This document shows positions 35,101-47,356 of a DNA stretch of 64,000 nt, piece after piece. The position numbers and the translations under genes are program-made. Where the stretch lies: positions 186,001 to 250,000 of the forward strand of contig JAACJM010000013.1 in NCBI GenBank assembly GCA_013368315.1, given 5' to 3'. Within the stretch, counting starts at the first letter, position 1. The number at the start of each line of letters is the position of its first letter. The notes beneath the pieces are model-generated. The model searched no databases. It saw nothing but the letters and a program-made list of their open reading frames with translations, and had not been told where the DNA came from. This DNA is from Tetrapyrgos nigripes (Eukaryota > Basidiomycota > Agaricomycetes > Agaricales > Campanellaceae).

Positions 35101-35257
35101 AGCATCACAAGCGGTGTTTTGCTTTCTCGGAGGCGGGAGAGTCTTGGCTAGCTCATAGATCTGATTCTGCTGCATGGAGGTTGGAAGGACGAGACCTGGG
35201 ACATGGCTGAGGACATGGAAGGAAGAAAGGATTGAAATGAAGACCTTGCTGGGCCAT
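32129..35257 (-). CDS. Zn2Cys6 fungal transcription factor with fungal middle homology domain
   Basis: Nuclear DNA-binding regulator. The zinc cluster is complete: CDACRSRKVKC, then CQHCTSKNYPC, followed by a basic QATSEKKR linker. The middle domain is recognised from LDLVEIYFQIVHSRLPLLNP (about 34110), HNGQSLLSKTIVDRTRDLAE, and MIFAWWMACICDAFSSLYYR (about 33450). N-terminal exons (minus): 35257-35245, 35195-35053, 35000-34995 (6 nt, TGTCAG), 34935-34907, 34849-34772. Later exons cover about 34700-32129 but their exact edges were not all resolved; the last stop is set at 32129 and could move if GTGAGT at about 32155 is a donor. Target genes are unknown. It shares a 194-bp upstream region with TOM22. 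Confidence 0.8.
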
Positions 35258-35451
35258 GTTGCCACTGTGACGTTGTGAAATGAGAGAAGAAGAGAAGGAT
35301 GGGGATGAGGAGATGGGAGTAGACCAACTAGTCAGGCAGCAAGGGATTATTTGAGTACATAAATACATTTTTAAATAATAATACGTAAACCAAATTTTTC
35401 GTTTCGGAGCCGCAACCATCAAGTTCAACTTCACCATCAGACGCCAACAAA
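35258..35451. promoter_or_regulatory. Divergent promoter between Zn2Cys6 regulator and TOM22
   Basis: The two start codons (35257 on the minus strand and 35452 on the plus strand) are 194 bp apart, so both 5' UTRs and core promoters must fit here. An A/T-rich stretch (AAATACATTTTTAAATAATAATACG) lies at about 35360-35384. Confidence 0.6.
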
Positions 35452-35946
35452 ATGGTCAAAGTTGAGATTGTCGACGAAAAAGAGGCCAACTCGCCCTATG
35501 CTTCCCCTTCTCCATCGAGAACAAACTCTTCAGAGTCTCTCTCGTCTGTAGAGTCGGACGTTTCAGCAGACGAGTCCCTCTTCGAGCGTCTGACTGCTCT
35601 CGTCGACATCGTTCCACCCACTACCCGTCAAAACATCTACTCCAAAGTCTCCTCGACAGCCAGCTTCCTGAAAACATCGGGGAAAGTTGTCGGAAATATT
35701 GTCTGGGTAGTCACCACATCGGCATTGCTGGTCGGTTTACCGCTGGCAGTCAGTCTCGAAGACGAGGCAAAAGTCGTGCAGCAGGAGAAGGAAATGCAAG
35801 AGCAGCAGGCTGGTGCTCAGCAGGTACGACTGCGTGTTATTCGGTTATCTTTTTTTTCACTCATCTCGTGTTTTCTTCAGATGATGGCTCCATCCATGTA
35901 CGGCGCACCCGCACAGTCCAAACCCCTTGTCCCTCCGGGCTTCTAA
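35452..35946 (+). CDS. TOM22: Mitochondrial import receptor subunit TOM22
   Basis: Tail-type receptor of the TOM complex in the outer mitochondrial membrane, which binds presequences and organises the import pore. The protein (145 aa) has an acidic cytosolic N-terminus (VEIVDEKEA, ESDVSADES), then the conserved ERLTALVDIVPPTTR region and one membrane span (NIVWVVTTSALLVGLPLAV) followed by a Gln/Glu-rich intermembrane tail. Exons: 35452-35823 and 35881-35946. The 57-nt intron is divisible by three and has no stop, so an unspliced message would add 19 residues near the C-terminus. The length fits the family. Confidence 0.88.
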   Translation: MVKVEIVDEKEANSPYASPSPSRTNSSESLSSVESDVSADESLFERLTALVDIVPPTTRQNIYSKVSSTASFLKTSGKVVGNIVWVVTTSALLVGLPLAVSLEDEAKVVQQEKEMQEQQAGAQQVRLRVIRLSFFSLISCFLQMMAPSMYGAPAQSKPLVPPGF

Positions 35947-36289
35947 AAGCACCATCTACATACATAGCTAGCGGTCGCAAGCCTTTCGGCCGTACGGTAC
36001 CGTCATGGTTTATTCTTTACACTACCCACGAACAGTTACTTCGTCATCTTAATGAATCAGCGGCCCTCGCAATAGACATCTATCCCCACTCCATTGTGTG
36101 TAAGATACTTAATTTTTCAGGACCAGTACTTATGGACAGTCCTCATGACAAAAAGGCATCTTTTGAGGTCACATCTCATGAACTAGTCTATTGACGCTAT
36201 GTAACGTTTATGTAGTACTTGTTGTCCTACATACTTCTACTCCTCAGAATTCCAATTCCACGTCATTCGGCTGTCAAAAACCACATAAG
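35947..36289. other. Convergent intergenic region between TOM22 and the complex I subunit gene
   Basis: 343 bp between the stops of two converging genes. It should hold both 3' UTRs. No other feature seen. Confidence 0.6.
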
Positions 36290-37778
36290 TCAATTCAGAT
36301 GCCATTCAGACACAACCTCGAAAGCACTCACGTTAGGCCTCGGAGGATACACATTGGGTCTGTTGAAGTTCTCGGCAGAACGGTACCGTCTAACATAGGT
36401 GATCGCGTGCTGCTCGATCTCAGAAGGTGTCACACCAACGACATCCCAGTCCCCAGGAGTGTCAGCATCGTCAATATAACGCCTTTCAACTTCATCAGGG
36501 CTAAGAAGTGGCCACCAAGGAAGTTGGGCCACTCTAGCTGCGGCAAGTGCCACAGATTTGGGAAGGGTGGGAGCCCGAGAAGGAGGTTGGAAGGTGAGAG
36601 ACTGGACGAGGTCCAATAGGTACTCATAGGTGAGAGTAGATGGTCCAGGGAGAGAAATTGTCTGAGCTAGCTGCGGACTGGGCATGAGATTAGCAAGCGC
36701 CTGAGCAACGTCCATGACCTATGCAGACAGGGGCAGATGACTGAGCCAAGAGCAAACGAATGGAGAAAACAAACGTTCGACGTACATGGACAGGACGTGT
36801 CTTTGTCTGTGCGTTATTCAGCTTCCACCAGATAGGCCAGACTAAAAACAGACAATGTCAGTAAAATCACTAAGAGTTTATTGGGCGTACGGCCGGACGT
36901 ACTAGCCATGTTATTCAATAGCTTGTCTTCGTAGCCAAATAGAGGACCTGGCCTAATGATAGTAGCACCATTGAATGCTGCTTTGACACGTTCTTCTCCC
37001 TCGGCTTTAGTTTGGTAGAATTTAGAATTGGATGTAGCAGAAGCGTTGAGATGAGACACGTGAACCAGACGAGGAACACCAGACTGAGCAGTGATTCTTG
37101 CTATCCTCTCGGCTCCGTCTGCGTGTACGGAACGGAAGTCGAAGTTTCTATACAACGCACAGCACAGAACAGATGGTCAGGTCAGGTCATCACGGGAACA
37201 GAATAACAAGCGCACTTGGTCTCATAGTCCCTTCCGATAAGGTTATAGACGATATCCGAATGCCTAACACATTCTGCAATCTGGTTCTCGTTTCTGATAT
37301 CCCATTCCTGAACATAACAAGTATGACCGCTAAACTTCCCAATTGCAGTCACTCCAAAACAAATGCGTACCATTGCAACAATTTGACCGAGGTCACCCAT
37401 AGGTTTCAAATGACGCTTCTCGTCCTCGTCGCGATAAGGAATGATGACCTGCGTACCCTGACGTGCTAAGACCCAGTCAGTACAATCAACTGACACAGAA
37501 ACGGAAAGCAACGCGTAAACACACCCAGTTTCGACACCAAATACCTCCCCAAAAATCCAGTGCATCCAAACACAGTGACTACGTGTCCAGTGACTGCGCT
37601 GTACCCAGGAGGACCGGAAGAGACTACGGGTTTTTTGTTAGGAAGTATGACATGGTCGTGGTAAGCCCGCTACGAAATTTAATGTTAGACAGGATTTATA
37701 GAAATAAGAAGATTAGAGTACCTTTCCCTGAAATTGGATAGCTCGCTGCAAACGCAGCAAGTTGGATCCGTGAGGCAT
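36290..37778 (-). CDS. NDUFA9: NADH:ubiquinone oxidoreductase 39/40-kDa subunit (NDUFA9 type)
   Basis: Accessory subunit of respiratory complex I on the matrix side, an atypical short-chain dehydrogenase that binds NADPH structurally. The Rossmann motif is [15 protein letters not shown]; further on come [25 protein letters not shown] and [11 protein letters not shown], then [10 protein letters not shown]. Exons (minus): 37778-37722, 37669-37525, 37465-37371, 37307-37216, 37147-36903, 36841-36786, 36718-36290, all in phase, giving 372 aa. The N-terminal part ([17 protein letters not shown]) is basic and suits a mitochondrial presequence. It diverges from the UPF0390 gene with 154 bp between start codons. 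Confidence 0.93.
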
Positions 37779-37932
37779 CGTCCTCACTGTGAGTTGTGTT
37801 GTTAAATGCTTTGGTGAAATCGGCTGAATGCGGGCGTTACGTGTCACTGTCACGTCACACCCGACTGTCCAATCCACTGCAGAGCATTTCTTTTTCCTTT
37901 TCGTGGTCGTTCAGGTCCTCGTCAAATTCTCC
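37779..37932. promoter_or_regulatory. Divergent promoter between NDUFA9-type gene and UPF0390 gene
   Basis: 154 bp separate the start codons at 37778 (minus) and 37933 (plus). CGTGTCACTGTCACGTCACACC at about 37840-37861 contains repeated GTCAC words in both orientations. No TATA box is evident. Confidence 0.55.
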
Positions 37933-38408
37933 ATGGTCCAAGGCAAAACCAAAGGCTTGCAGAGTAAAGCGCCTTCTCAAAGACATGCAGCAAAATCAGC
38001 TGCCAATACGAAGAAAGGCAAAAGATATATCCCTCCGAAAAAAGCGTCTTTGGTGAAGCAGGCTTCGATGCATAAGGTGTGTAGTATTGTCTGTATGCGA
38101 TGCTTTCAGGATTGAGATTACCTGGAATTGTGTTTCACTCTTACATTTACACTAACGCGTACCATCGCAGGACTTGACTGCAAAAATCAACAAATCGATT
38201 GAGCAACAAATGGTATCCGCTGCTTCGTCTGGAAAATTGACTATCATGAAGAATACGGTGCCTGGTCCTGAAGCGTGAGTTCTCTTCAGGTTTTCTTTTG
38301 TCCTACCCTTTGTGCCCGTTCCAATCTCAATCTGACCTGAAATAAATATGTTATTGACATGGTCATTATTGTTGCAGTTCGTCGTCGAAAGGAAAATCTG
38401 GAAAGTAA
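37933..38408 (+). CDS. UPF0390 (DUF2462) small basic nucleolar-type protein
   Basis: A 92-aa basic protein beginning MVQGKTKGLQSKAPSQ with KGKRYIPPKKA and LTAKINKSIEQQM, the pattern of the UPF0390/DUF2462 family (human C19orf53 type). The family is small, highly basic and linked to the nucleolus and ribosome biogenesis; the molecular job is not known. Exons: 37933-38076, 38171-38274, 38378-38408, phases consistent. The third exon encodes only the Ser/Lys/Gly tail. Its neighbours SAS10 and FCF2 are ribosome-biogenesis genes. Confidence 0.8.
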
Positions 38409-39227
38409 ACCAAAGGTGTTGCAGTCGTCGTTGTTTTTCCTCTACCGACATGACTTCGACTGTCGTGGACACTCGCTACGTTCATTACTATGTGGCCAAA
38501 ATCATGTTATTGCAGCTCTTTATCCCAGCCACGATGATCCAACGATTTCTCCGCATGATGACGAGTCAAATTACAAGTCTAGGAATGAATCCTTTGAGGT
38601 TGTTCTTCGAGTCATTTTGGAGTCATTGCTTGTCTAGCCAGTGGAAGGATGACTCGTGTAGGGTCATTAATAGACGTGTAGATATCGGTACTTGTCCAGT
38701 CAAGCGGTGTCACACTTCGGAGCTTCTGGGGGATTCGGGAATACCATACAGGAAGTTTTTGTTTTGCTTTATACGCGACATTGGTTCGAAAGCAGTAGGA
38801 TACAGAATGACCTTCAAATTTTCAAAAAATACCACGAACCGCATCCTCTTCCTCCACCAAGATATCTTCCACAATACACCCAGCGTATGATGGTCATCCA
38901 TCATCATTTTAGGTGTTGTTGAGGAGTATCTTAGTCCTGTTAGTGGTAGGAGACAGACGCGTGAGCTCCCGGAAGTGCCATTCTCTTTAGAGACAACGTA
39001 GTGTATTCGTTGGAGAAAGTGTGATCAACAAAAAGCGCGTACTTTATTTCTTCCTGAAGAATGGGCATTATTTGATCCAAGGGTCGTTGTGTAACACGAG
39101 AGTGAGTAGAAGGAGGCGTGTTCCACTGGCTTTCCAAAATAGGAAATACGACTTGGTCCCGGCAAATCAAAAATTTTCCAGACCTATATTCTCATTTCCT
39201 CCTTCTCAGACCTCTGTGGCTCGTGCA
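38409..39227. other. Intergenic, no gene recognised
   Basis: About 820 bp between the UPF0390 gene and SAS10. Open frames here have no protein-like features or splice support. It should hold the 3' UTR of the former and the promoter of the latter. Confidence 0.55.
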
Positions 39228-41477
39228 ATGCCCAGACGACCGTCAAAGAAATCCAAAAACATCAGCAAACCACGTGGTGTCAACCGTGCAGATGCTAAAA
39301 TTACTAAATGGAACGACCGGTCTGATATTCCTCTCGATAAAGAGGACCAATGTGAGTAGTCAGTCTTCCAGCCACGCCCACTTCTGTTGACCAACTCTCG
39401 TGATATTTTGTAGTCCATGCATCCAGAGACGAAATTCTCCTGGACGGAAACTATGAAGAAGATGAAGACATGGAGGACGAGGAAGTTTTTGGTTTAAAGG
39501 GTATGTCTGACGATGACGAAGAGGAAGAGGAAGACGGAGAAGAGGAAGACGATGATATGGGTGATGAAGACCTCGATCCACGCACACCCACTACTTCGCA
39601 AGAGGGAAAGAAGAAAAAATCCTCCAAGAAAGGCAAAGGCAAAGAATCTGATTCTGAAGACTCCGAGTCCGAGGAAGACGAGTCATGGGGACGTACCAAA
39701 GCTGCGTACTATTCCTCCAATGCTACTCAGTTGGATTCGGAAGATGAAGAAGGAAATCAATTGGAAGAGCAGGAAGCAAAACGTCTGCAGAGTAAAGCGA
39801 GGGAAGATATGGTCGAGGATGATTTTGGGCTGGAGGACCCTGTGGATGTCCATCCTGTCACTTCTGCGGTAGAGTGAGCCGCTTTTTCTCTCTATTTCAC
39901 TGTATGTTTCCTAAGAAACTTTTTTGGGCAGCCCGTTGGAGGAAGTACCGCCTGCAACAATGTCTGCGCCGCCATTGCCCAAGGACAGAGCATCTTTACT
40001 TCGTCACCTGGAGAAAACAGATCCAGAAAGCTTGGCGCTTGCAGGAGATTGGACAGAGACAGCCGAAAATCTTGTCAAGACGCGAGAAAAGATTCAAAGG
40101 CACGTCGTTCCTTCCATGCTTCGCATTTCCCCTGACAAAGGTTTTAGCATGCAAAACGATCCAGACGCAGTTGGCCTTGGTCTAGTACACGTCCACTATC
40201 GTAAGTTTCAACTCCACCACTTCTCATTGTATTCCTAACTAACGTTTGCTCAGAAACACTATTGACGTATTCAACAATGCTCGCTTTTTATCTGCACCTC
40301 AGAGCTCAGGAGAAATACGCCTCAAAACCCGAATTACTCAAAACACACCCTATCATCTCCCGCCTGCTTAAACTCAAGCAAGCTCTCAGCGAACTAGAAA
40401 GTCTCAATTTTGCCGTCGACCTGGATGACGACGATCCCGACCTCGACGATGGTGAAGAACTGGATCTCGACTTTGATGACGAGGACCCGATGATGATGGA
40501 TGCTCAGAATTTGTGGAGAGGCGAGCACGGTTCGGATGATGCTGAAGATTTCGATGTCGGGATGGAGTCGGATGACTCTGGCTCTGAAGATGACGATATC
40601 GGCGAAGTAGTGCCAGCGCCAAAACTCTCGAAACCCAAAGCACCGAGTTTACTCGCACCCCCGAAGAAGAAACGCAAAATGTCTGCATCTGATTCCTCTA
40701 AGAGTGCCGTACCTATCTTCGATCTCGAGGAACCGGTATATATGTCGTCTAAACCGACCTCTCGTCCTCAGTCGGATTCCGTGGACGCGTTTGGTGAAGC
40801 TACAACTCTGCAACATGCGGATGCGGCTGATAAGACTGCTCGAAAGAAAAGTCTTCGGTTCCATACTTCTCGTATTGAGAGTACAAGTGCTAGACGACAA
40901 GGAGCTAGGAATAATGCGTTGGGTGGTGATGATGACATTCCTTATCGTGAAAGAAAGCAGGAAAGAGAGGATCGACTGGCTAAGGAAGCGAAGGCTAGAG
41001 TCAAGGATCAAGGAGGAGCAGATCTTGATGATACGGAGCCTGAGCCCAGAAAGCCAGAAGATGAGGATATGGAGGGCGTTGATGGTTATTACGAGCTGGT
41101 GAAACAAAAATCGAAGGAGAAGAAGGAGAAGAAGAAAGCAGAGTATGAGGCGACCAGAGCTGCAGAACGGTATGCTTTCTTTTATAGATCCAGTCATTTC
41201 AATGCTGATCCGTTCACCTAGTATCATCGAAGAGGACGAATCGAGCGGGCCACGGTCTCTTACCCGTGCGATATTGGCCAACAAAGGTCTCACTCCTCAC
41301 AGATCAAAATCCGTACGCAATCCTCGTGTCAAGAAGCGGCAAAAGTTCGAAAAGGCCAAGAAGAAGGTTGCGTCCCAGAAAGCAGTCTACAAAGGTGGTC
41401 TATCCGACACTGGAGGACGATACGAGGGAGAGAAGTCGGGTATCTCCAAAGTGGTCAAAAGTGTGCGGTTTGGGTAA
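39228..41477 (+). CDS. SAS10: SAS10/UTP3, U3 snoRNP / small-subunit processome protein
   Basis: Nucleolar component of the SSU processome needed for early 18S rRNA processing. The start is basic (MPRRPSKKSKNISKPRGVN), followed by long acidic stretches, the Sas10/Utp3 domain (YSTMLAFYLHLRAQEKYA, HPIISRLLKLKQALSELE) and the C-terminal Sas10 domain (RSLTRAILANKGLTPHR, NPRVKKRQKFEKAKKK, KVVKSVRFG). Exons: 39228-39351, 39414-39873, 39932-40200, 40254-41169, 41222-41477, giving 674 aa. All phases join. It converges on FCF2, another pre-rRNA processing factor. Confidence 0.92.
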
Positions 41478-41790
41478 TGTCATCTATTACTTCTACTGTA
41501 CTACTAGGACCACGAATGGATTCATCCACTTGCTTCCACATTCCCGCTACCTCTACGGGTATATAGCGATATTGGCATAAAAGGGGAACTGAGAAAACCA
41601 CTCGTCTCCCGAATGTTGGTTCTGTATGTTTTCGTCGAGTATAGAGAGCATCAGGGAGTCTTCAGCCAGACGACTTGATTTTGTCTCGATGTACTACCAC
41701 TTTCTCGACTACGACTTCAGAGGACACAACGCGCGTCTGAGCATGGGTAAAAAACCTCGAGGCGTACAATGACACTGAAAGCCGTCAATA
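41478..41790. other. Convergent intergenic region between SAS10 and FCF2
   Basis: 313 bp between two converging stops. It should contain both 3' UTRs. Nothing else seen. Confidence 0.6.
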
Positions 41791-42872
41791 TCACCACTTG
41801 GGTTTTCGGGCAGCTTTTTTGGCTTGCAAAGTATTCTTCCCCTTCGCACCTCTAACGCCTTGGAGCTCATCAAACTTCCTCTTCGCATACCTCTTCGTTT
41901 CCGCATCATCCACCAGCTCGTCTACCAACGTTCTCTTCCTTTCAGCACGAGTAAGATTTTCACTACTAGCTCCTCCAAATGGCGTGTTCGTGGCGACGAC
42001 GGTGCCAATCTGAGAATGATACGTAAACTGACAGAAGCGAAGACAGTCGAGAGAGGAGAAAACGTACCGCAAAATGTTTGGGTAGACCTTTCATTCCTTT
42101 CCCTTCACCCTCTTCCCTACGGTAAAAGCGTTTCGGATCCATTTGCCTGCGCAGCCGTAGAGCTTCCACCTCTCTATATAGCCGGGGTAGATCAGCTTCT
42201 GAGGGCGCAGGCAGGTCGAACCAGTCAGAGCCGGCTGTTTTGTTTTTGAGCTGGTAGACGGATAAGTAAAAAATCTCAGTGAAGGGCGTTATATAGAAAA
42301 ACATACCTCCTTCTTCTCCTTCTTAGTCAAGGCTTTCCCGGATTTTGTGAGCTCAGGAGGTCGAACAGGCGCAGAAGGAATACCGGAAACCTGTGTTGCC
42401 AATTCGGCATCAGGGTCCCGTAGGGATGGAATCTTGTCTTTTCCGAGGTCCTTTCGTGAAAAATACGAGGGTGGAAGGGGTCCGGGATTCAGACGGGGTA
42501 TGGGTCTGCATATGTGTGTCAGAGATAATCGCTTGTTAGGGGAAGGTTGCGTACGGTTTTGATTCATTCTGCAGTACAAGAACATCTTCTCCCTCTCCTG
42601 CTTTGTCAGTGATTGATGCAGCCAACGCAGCGTTTTTTTTAGCCTTTTCCAATAGAGCGTCGAGATATTCCAAAGTGGCGTCCTCGTTTTCTGGGCTGTC
42701 CGAAGCATCTGAGGAAGTACTAGAGTCAGAATCTGAATCCGTGGTCGAATCCGAATCGCTTGGATCAGTTAAATCTGGGCCAACATCAGAAAAGGCTCTT
42801 CAAGATATATGCATTAGAAATACCTATTGCTTTCTCCTTGCCCTTGCCATCCTGAATAGCAGACTCGGACAT
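41791..42872 (-). CDS. FCF2: FCF2-like pre-rRNA processing protein
   Basis: Nucleolar factor for early cleavages of the 35S pre-rRNA (Fcf2/DNTTIP2 C-terminal family). Conserved parts: LPPSYFSRKDLGKDKIPSL (about 42440), AGSDWFDLPAPSEADLPRLY and LRLRRQMDPKRFYRR (about 42130-42230), then RAERKRTLVDELVDDAETKR and KRKFDELQ in the last exon. The N-terminal part is an acidic Ser/Asp/Glu tract. About five exons are needed; the clearest introns (minus) end at an acceptor before PIPRLNPG (about 42505) and before IGTVVATN (about 42010). The start is MSESAIQDGKG at 42872. Outer exon edges were not all fixed. Confidence 0.85.
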
Positions 42873-42925
42873 CGTCGAAGAACAAAAAGTTTCTGGCTCG
42901 ATCACGTGTAATCATCTTCTCCCTG
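42873..42925. promoter_or_regulatory. 53-bp divergent promoter between FCF2 and COQ5
   Basis: Only 53 bp lie between the start codons at 42872 (minus) and 42926 (plus). Transcription of both genes must start within this interval or inside the opposite gene. GATCACGTG at about 42899-42907 contains a CACGTG E-box, a possible bHLH site shared by both genes. Confidence 0.6.
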
Positions 42926-43928
42926 ATGCAAACGCTTTCTGGTTCTCTCAGACGCTCTGTCGTCTCGAGGCACGTCTACAGCGCGCTGAGGTATACCAGC
43001 TCCCAGGCCTCGTCCAGCAGTAACCAGAACAATCCAAAAACCACGTCCTTTGGTTTCCAAACAGTACCTGAAGATGCCAAAGAAGGTCTCGTCAAAAATG
43101 TCTTCGACTCTGTTGCCTCGAAATACGACCTCATGAACGATGCGACCTCGCTGGGAGTACATCGCTTGTGGAAGGACCAGTTTGTGGCCGACCTCAAACC
43201 TGGCAGGAATGGTTCTCTTAGATGCATAGATGTTGCGGGTGGGACAGGTGACATTGCTCTGCGCATTCTCGACTATGCTCGTGAAAAATACGCAGACCGG
43301 GAAACTACCGTCGAAATTGTCGATATCAATGCTCAAATGCTGAAGGAGGGTTATCGACGATTCAAGCAAACTATGTATCACAACAGTCAGTCATTTCTAT
43401 TCTCTGGTGTGTGTTAAGTTCTCAGATTGCGTAGCTCCTCAGGTATCATTTCATGAAGCGAATGCGCAAGAACTGCCATCCGAGAAATTCGTTGACAACT
43501 CGTATGACCTGTATACAATTGCCTTTGGCATTCGGAATTGCACGTCTATCCCTGCCGTCCTTAAGGAAGCCCACCGAGTGCTGAAACCTGGAGGAACTTT
43601 TGCTTGTCTCGAGTTCAGCAAAGTGAACAACCCCGTATTGAGCACGTAAGTCGCATACTCTTGAGCGCCCAGCAGTCCTCTCACTTTGTGCAATAGACTG
43701 TACGACCAGTATTCGTTCTCGATAATCCCTCTGCTTGGAACAATACTGGCTGGAGATCGCTCATCCTACCAGTACTTGGTAGAATCGATTCGCAAATTTC
43801 CGCCACAGCCTGAGTTTGCCCAAATGATTAGGGATACTGGTTTCAGAACAGGTACGGATGTGGATGGTGGTGCTTGGACTGAGCTTTGGGGAGGTGTTGC
43901 ATGTATACACACTGGCGTCAAGTTGTAA
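42926..43928 (+). CDS. COQ5: COQ5, 2-polyprenyl-6-methoxy-1,4-benzoquinol C-methyltransferase
   Basis: S-adenosylmethionine-dependent C-methyltransferase of ubiquinone biosynthesis, part of the matrix-side COQ synthome. The presequence is basic and Ser-rich ([16 protein letters not shown]). UbiE/COQ5 signatures: [19 protein letters not shown], the SAM motif [12 protein letters not shown] and [20 protein letters not shown], ending in [13 protein letters not shown]. Exons: 42926-43385, 43435-43645, 43697-43928, giving 300 aa, all in phase. Its product supplies the quinone used by complex I and alternative oxidase, both encoded in this window. Confidence 0.95.
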
Positions 43929-44085
43929 ACGTCTTTGCGCAGAGCATGGATTAGTGTCAGACTAGATAGATGCATACCATAGCCTACACTTTCAGGATTA
44001 ATGAAAACGAAGCTCGTTGAAGCCTCCAGGACGTCACGCGACTTGAGGACTTTTCCTACTGCATGCATGCTCCCCCTCTCTTACG

Positions 44086-46838
<2,753 letters not shown>

Positions 46839-47356
46839 TGTATTTTCATTGTATTCTGACCTCACACACTGTACCATAGACACTTTTTTGATGACTTTCA
46901 TTACCTTGGATCCAGTGCGAATGCTGATGACCGCTGCCACAAGCCTTTATGATCGTTTATCGCCTTCTGGCATTCTGATTTCTTTTCGCAGAACTTGTCT
47001 TTCTCACCGGTCAAAGCTTGAAGTCTAAAGAGGCAGTTTCCTGTATCAATGTCCTCAGACTCGCTACTGAGGTATGTCGAGTTGGAAATAAATGTATATA
47101 TCATCGCGCCGTCCTAGGAAGTATAATGCCATCAATTTCAGATCTTTTCTTCAACTCGCATCTTGGGGACGCAAAGTATAGGATATTATTGGCACACACT
47201 GATTCTGGGGACATTTTGCTGGTGATCTAGGTTGTTGAAGCCAGTGAGATTTGTCTTAAAACTTCCGCTGCATCGACTTCCCGGCTAGGGTGACTCTCAG
47301 GGCGCCGGGGCTAATAAGGGTTATGAAATTATAGTCTCCACTTCTTCCTGAACCTC
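46839..47356. other. Intergenic between cullin-1 and the DUF6534-type pseudogene
   Basis: About 520 bp without recognisable coding content. It should hold the cullin-1 3' UTR. Confidence 0.6.
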
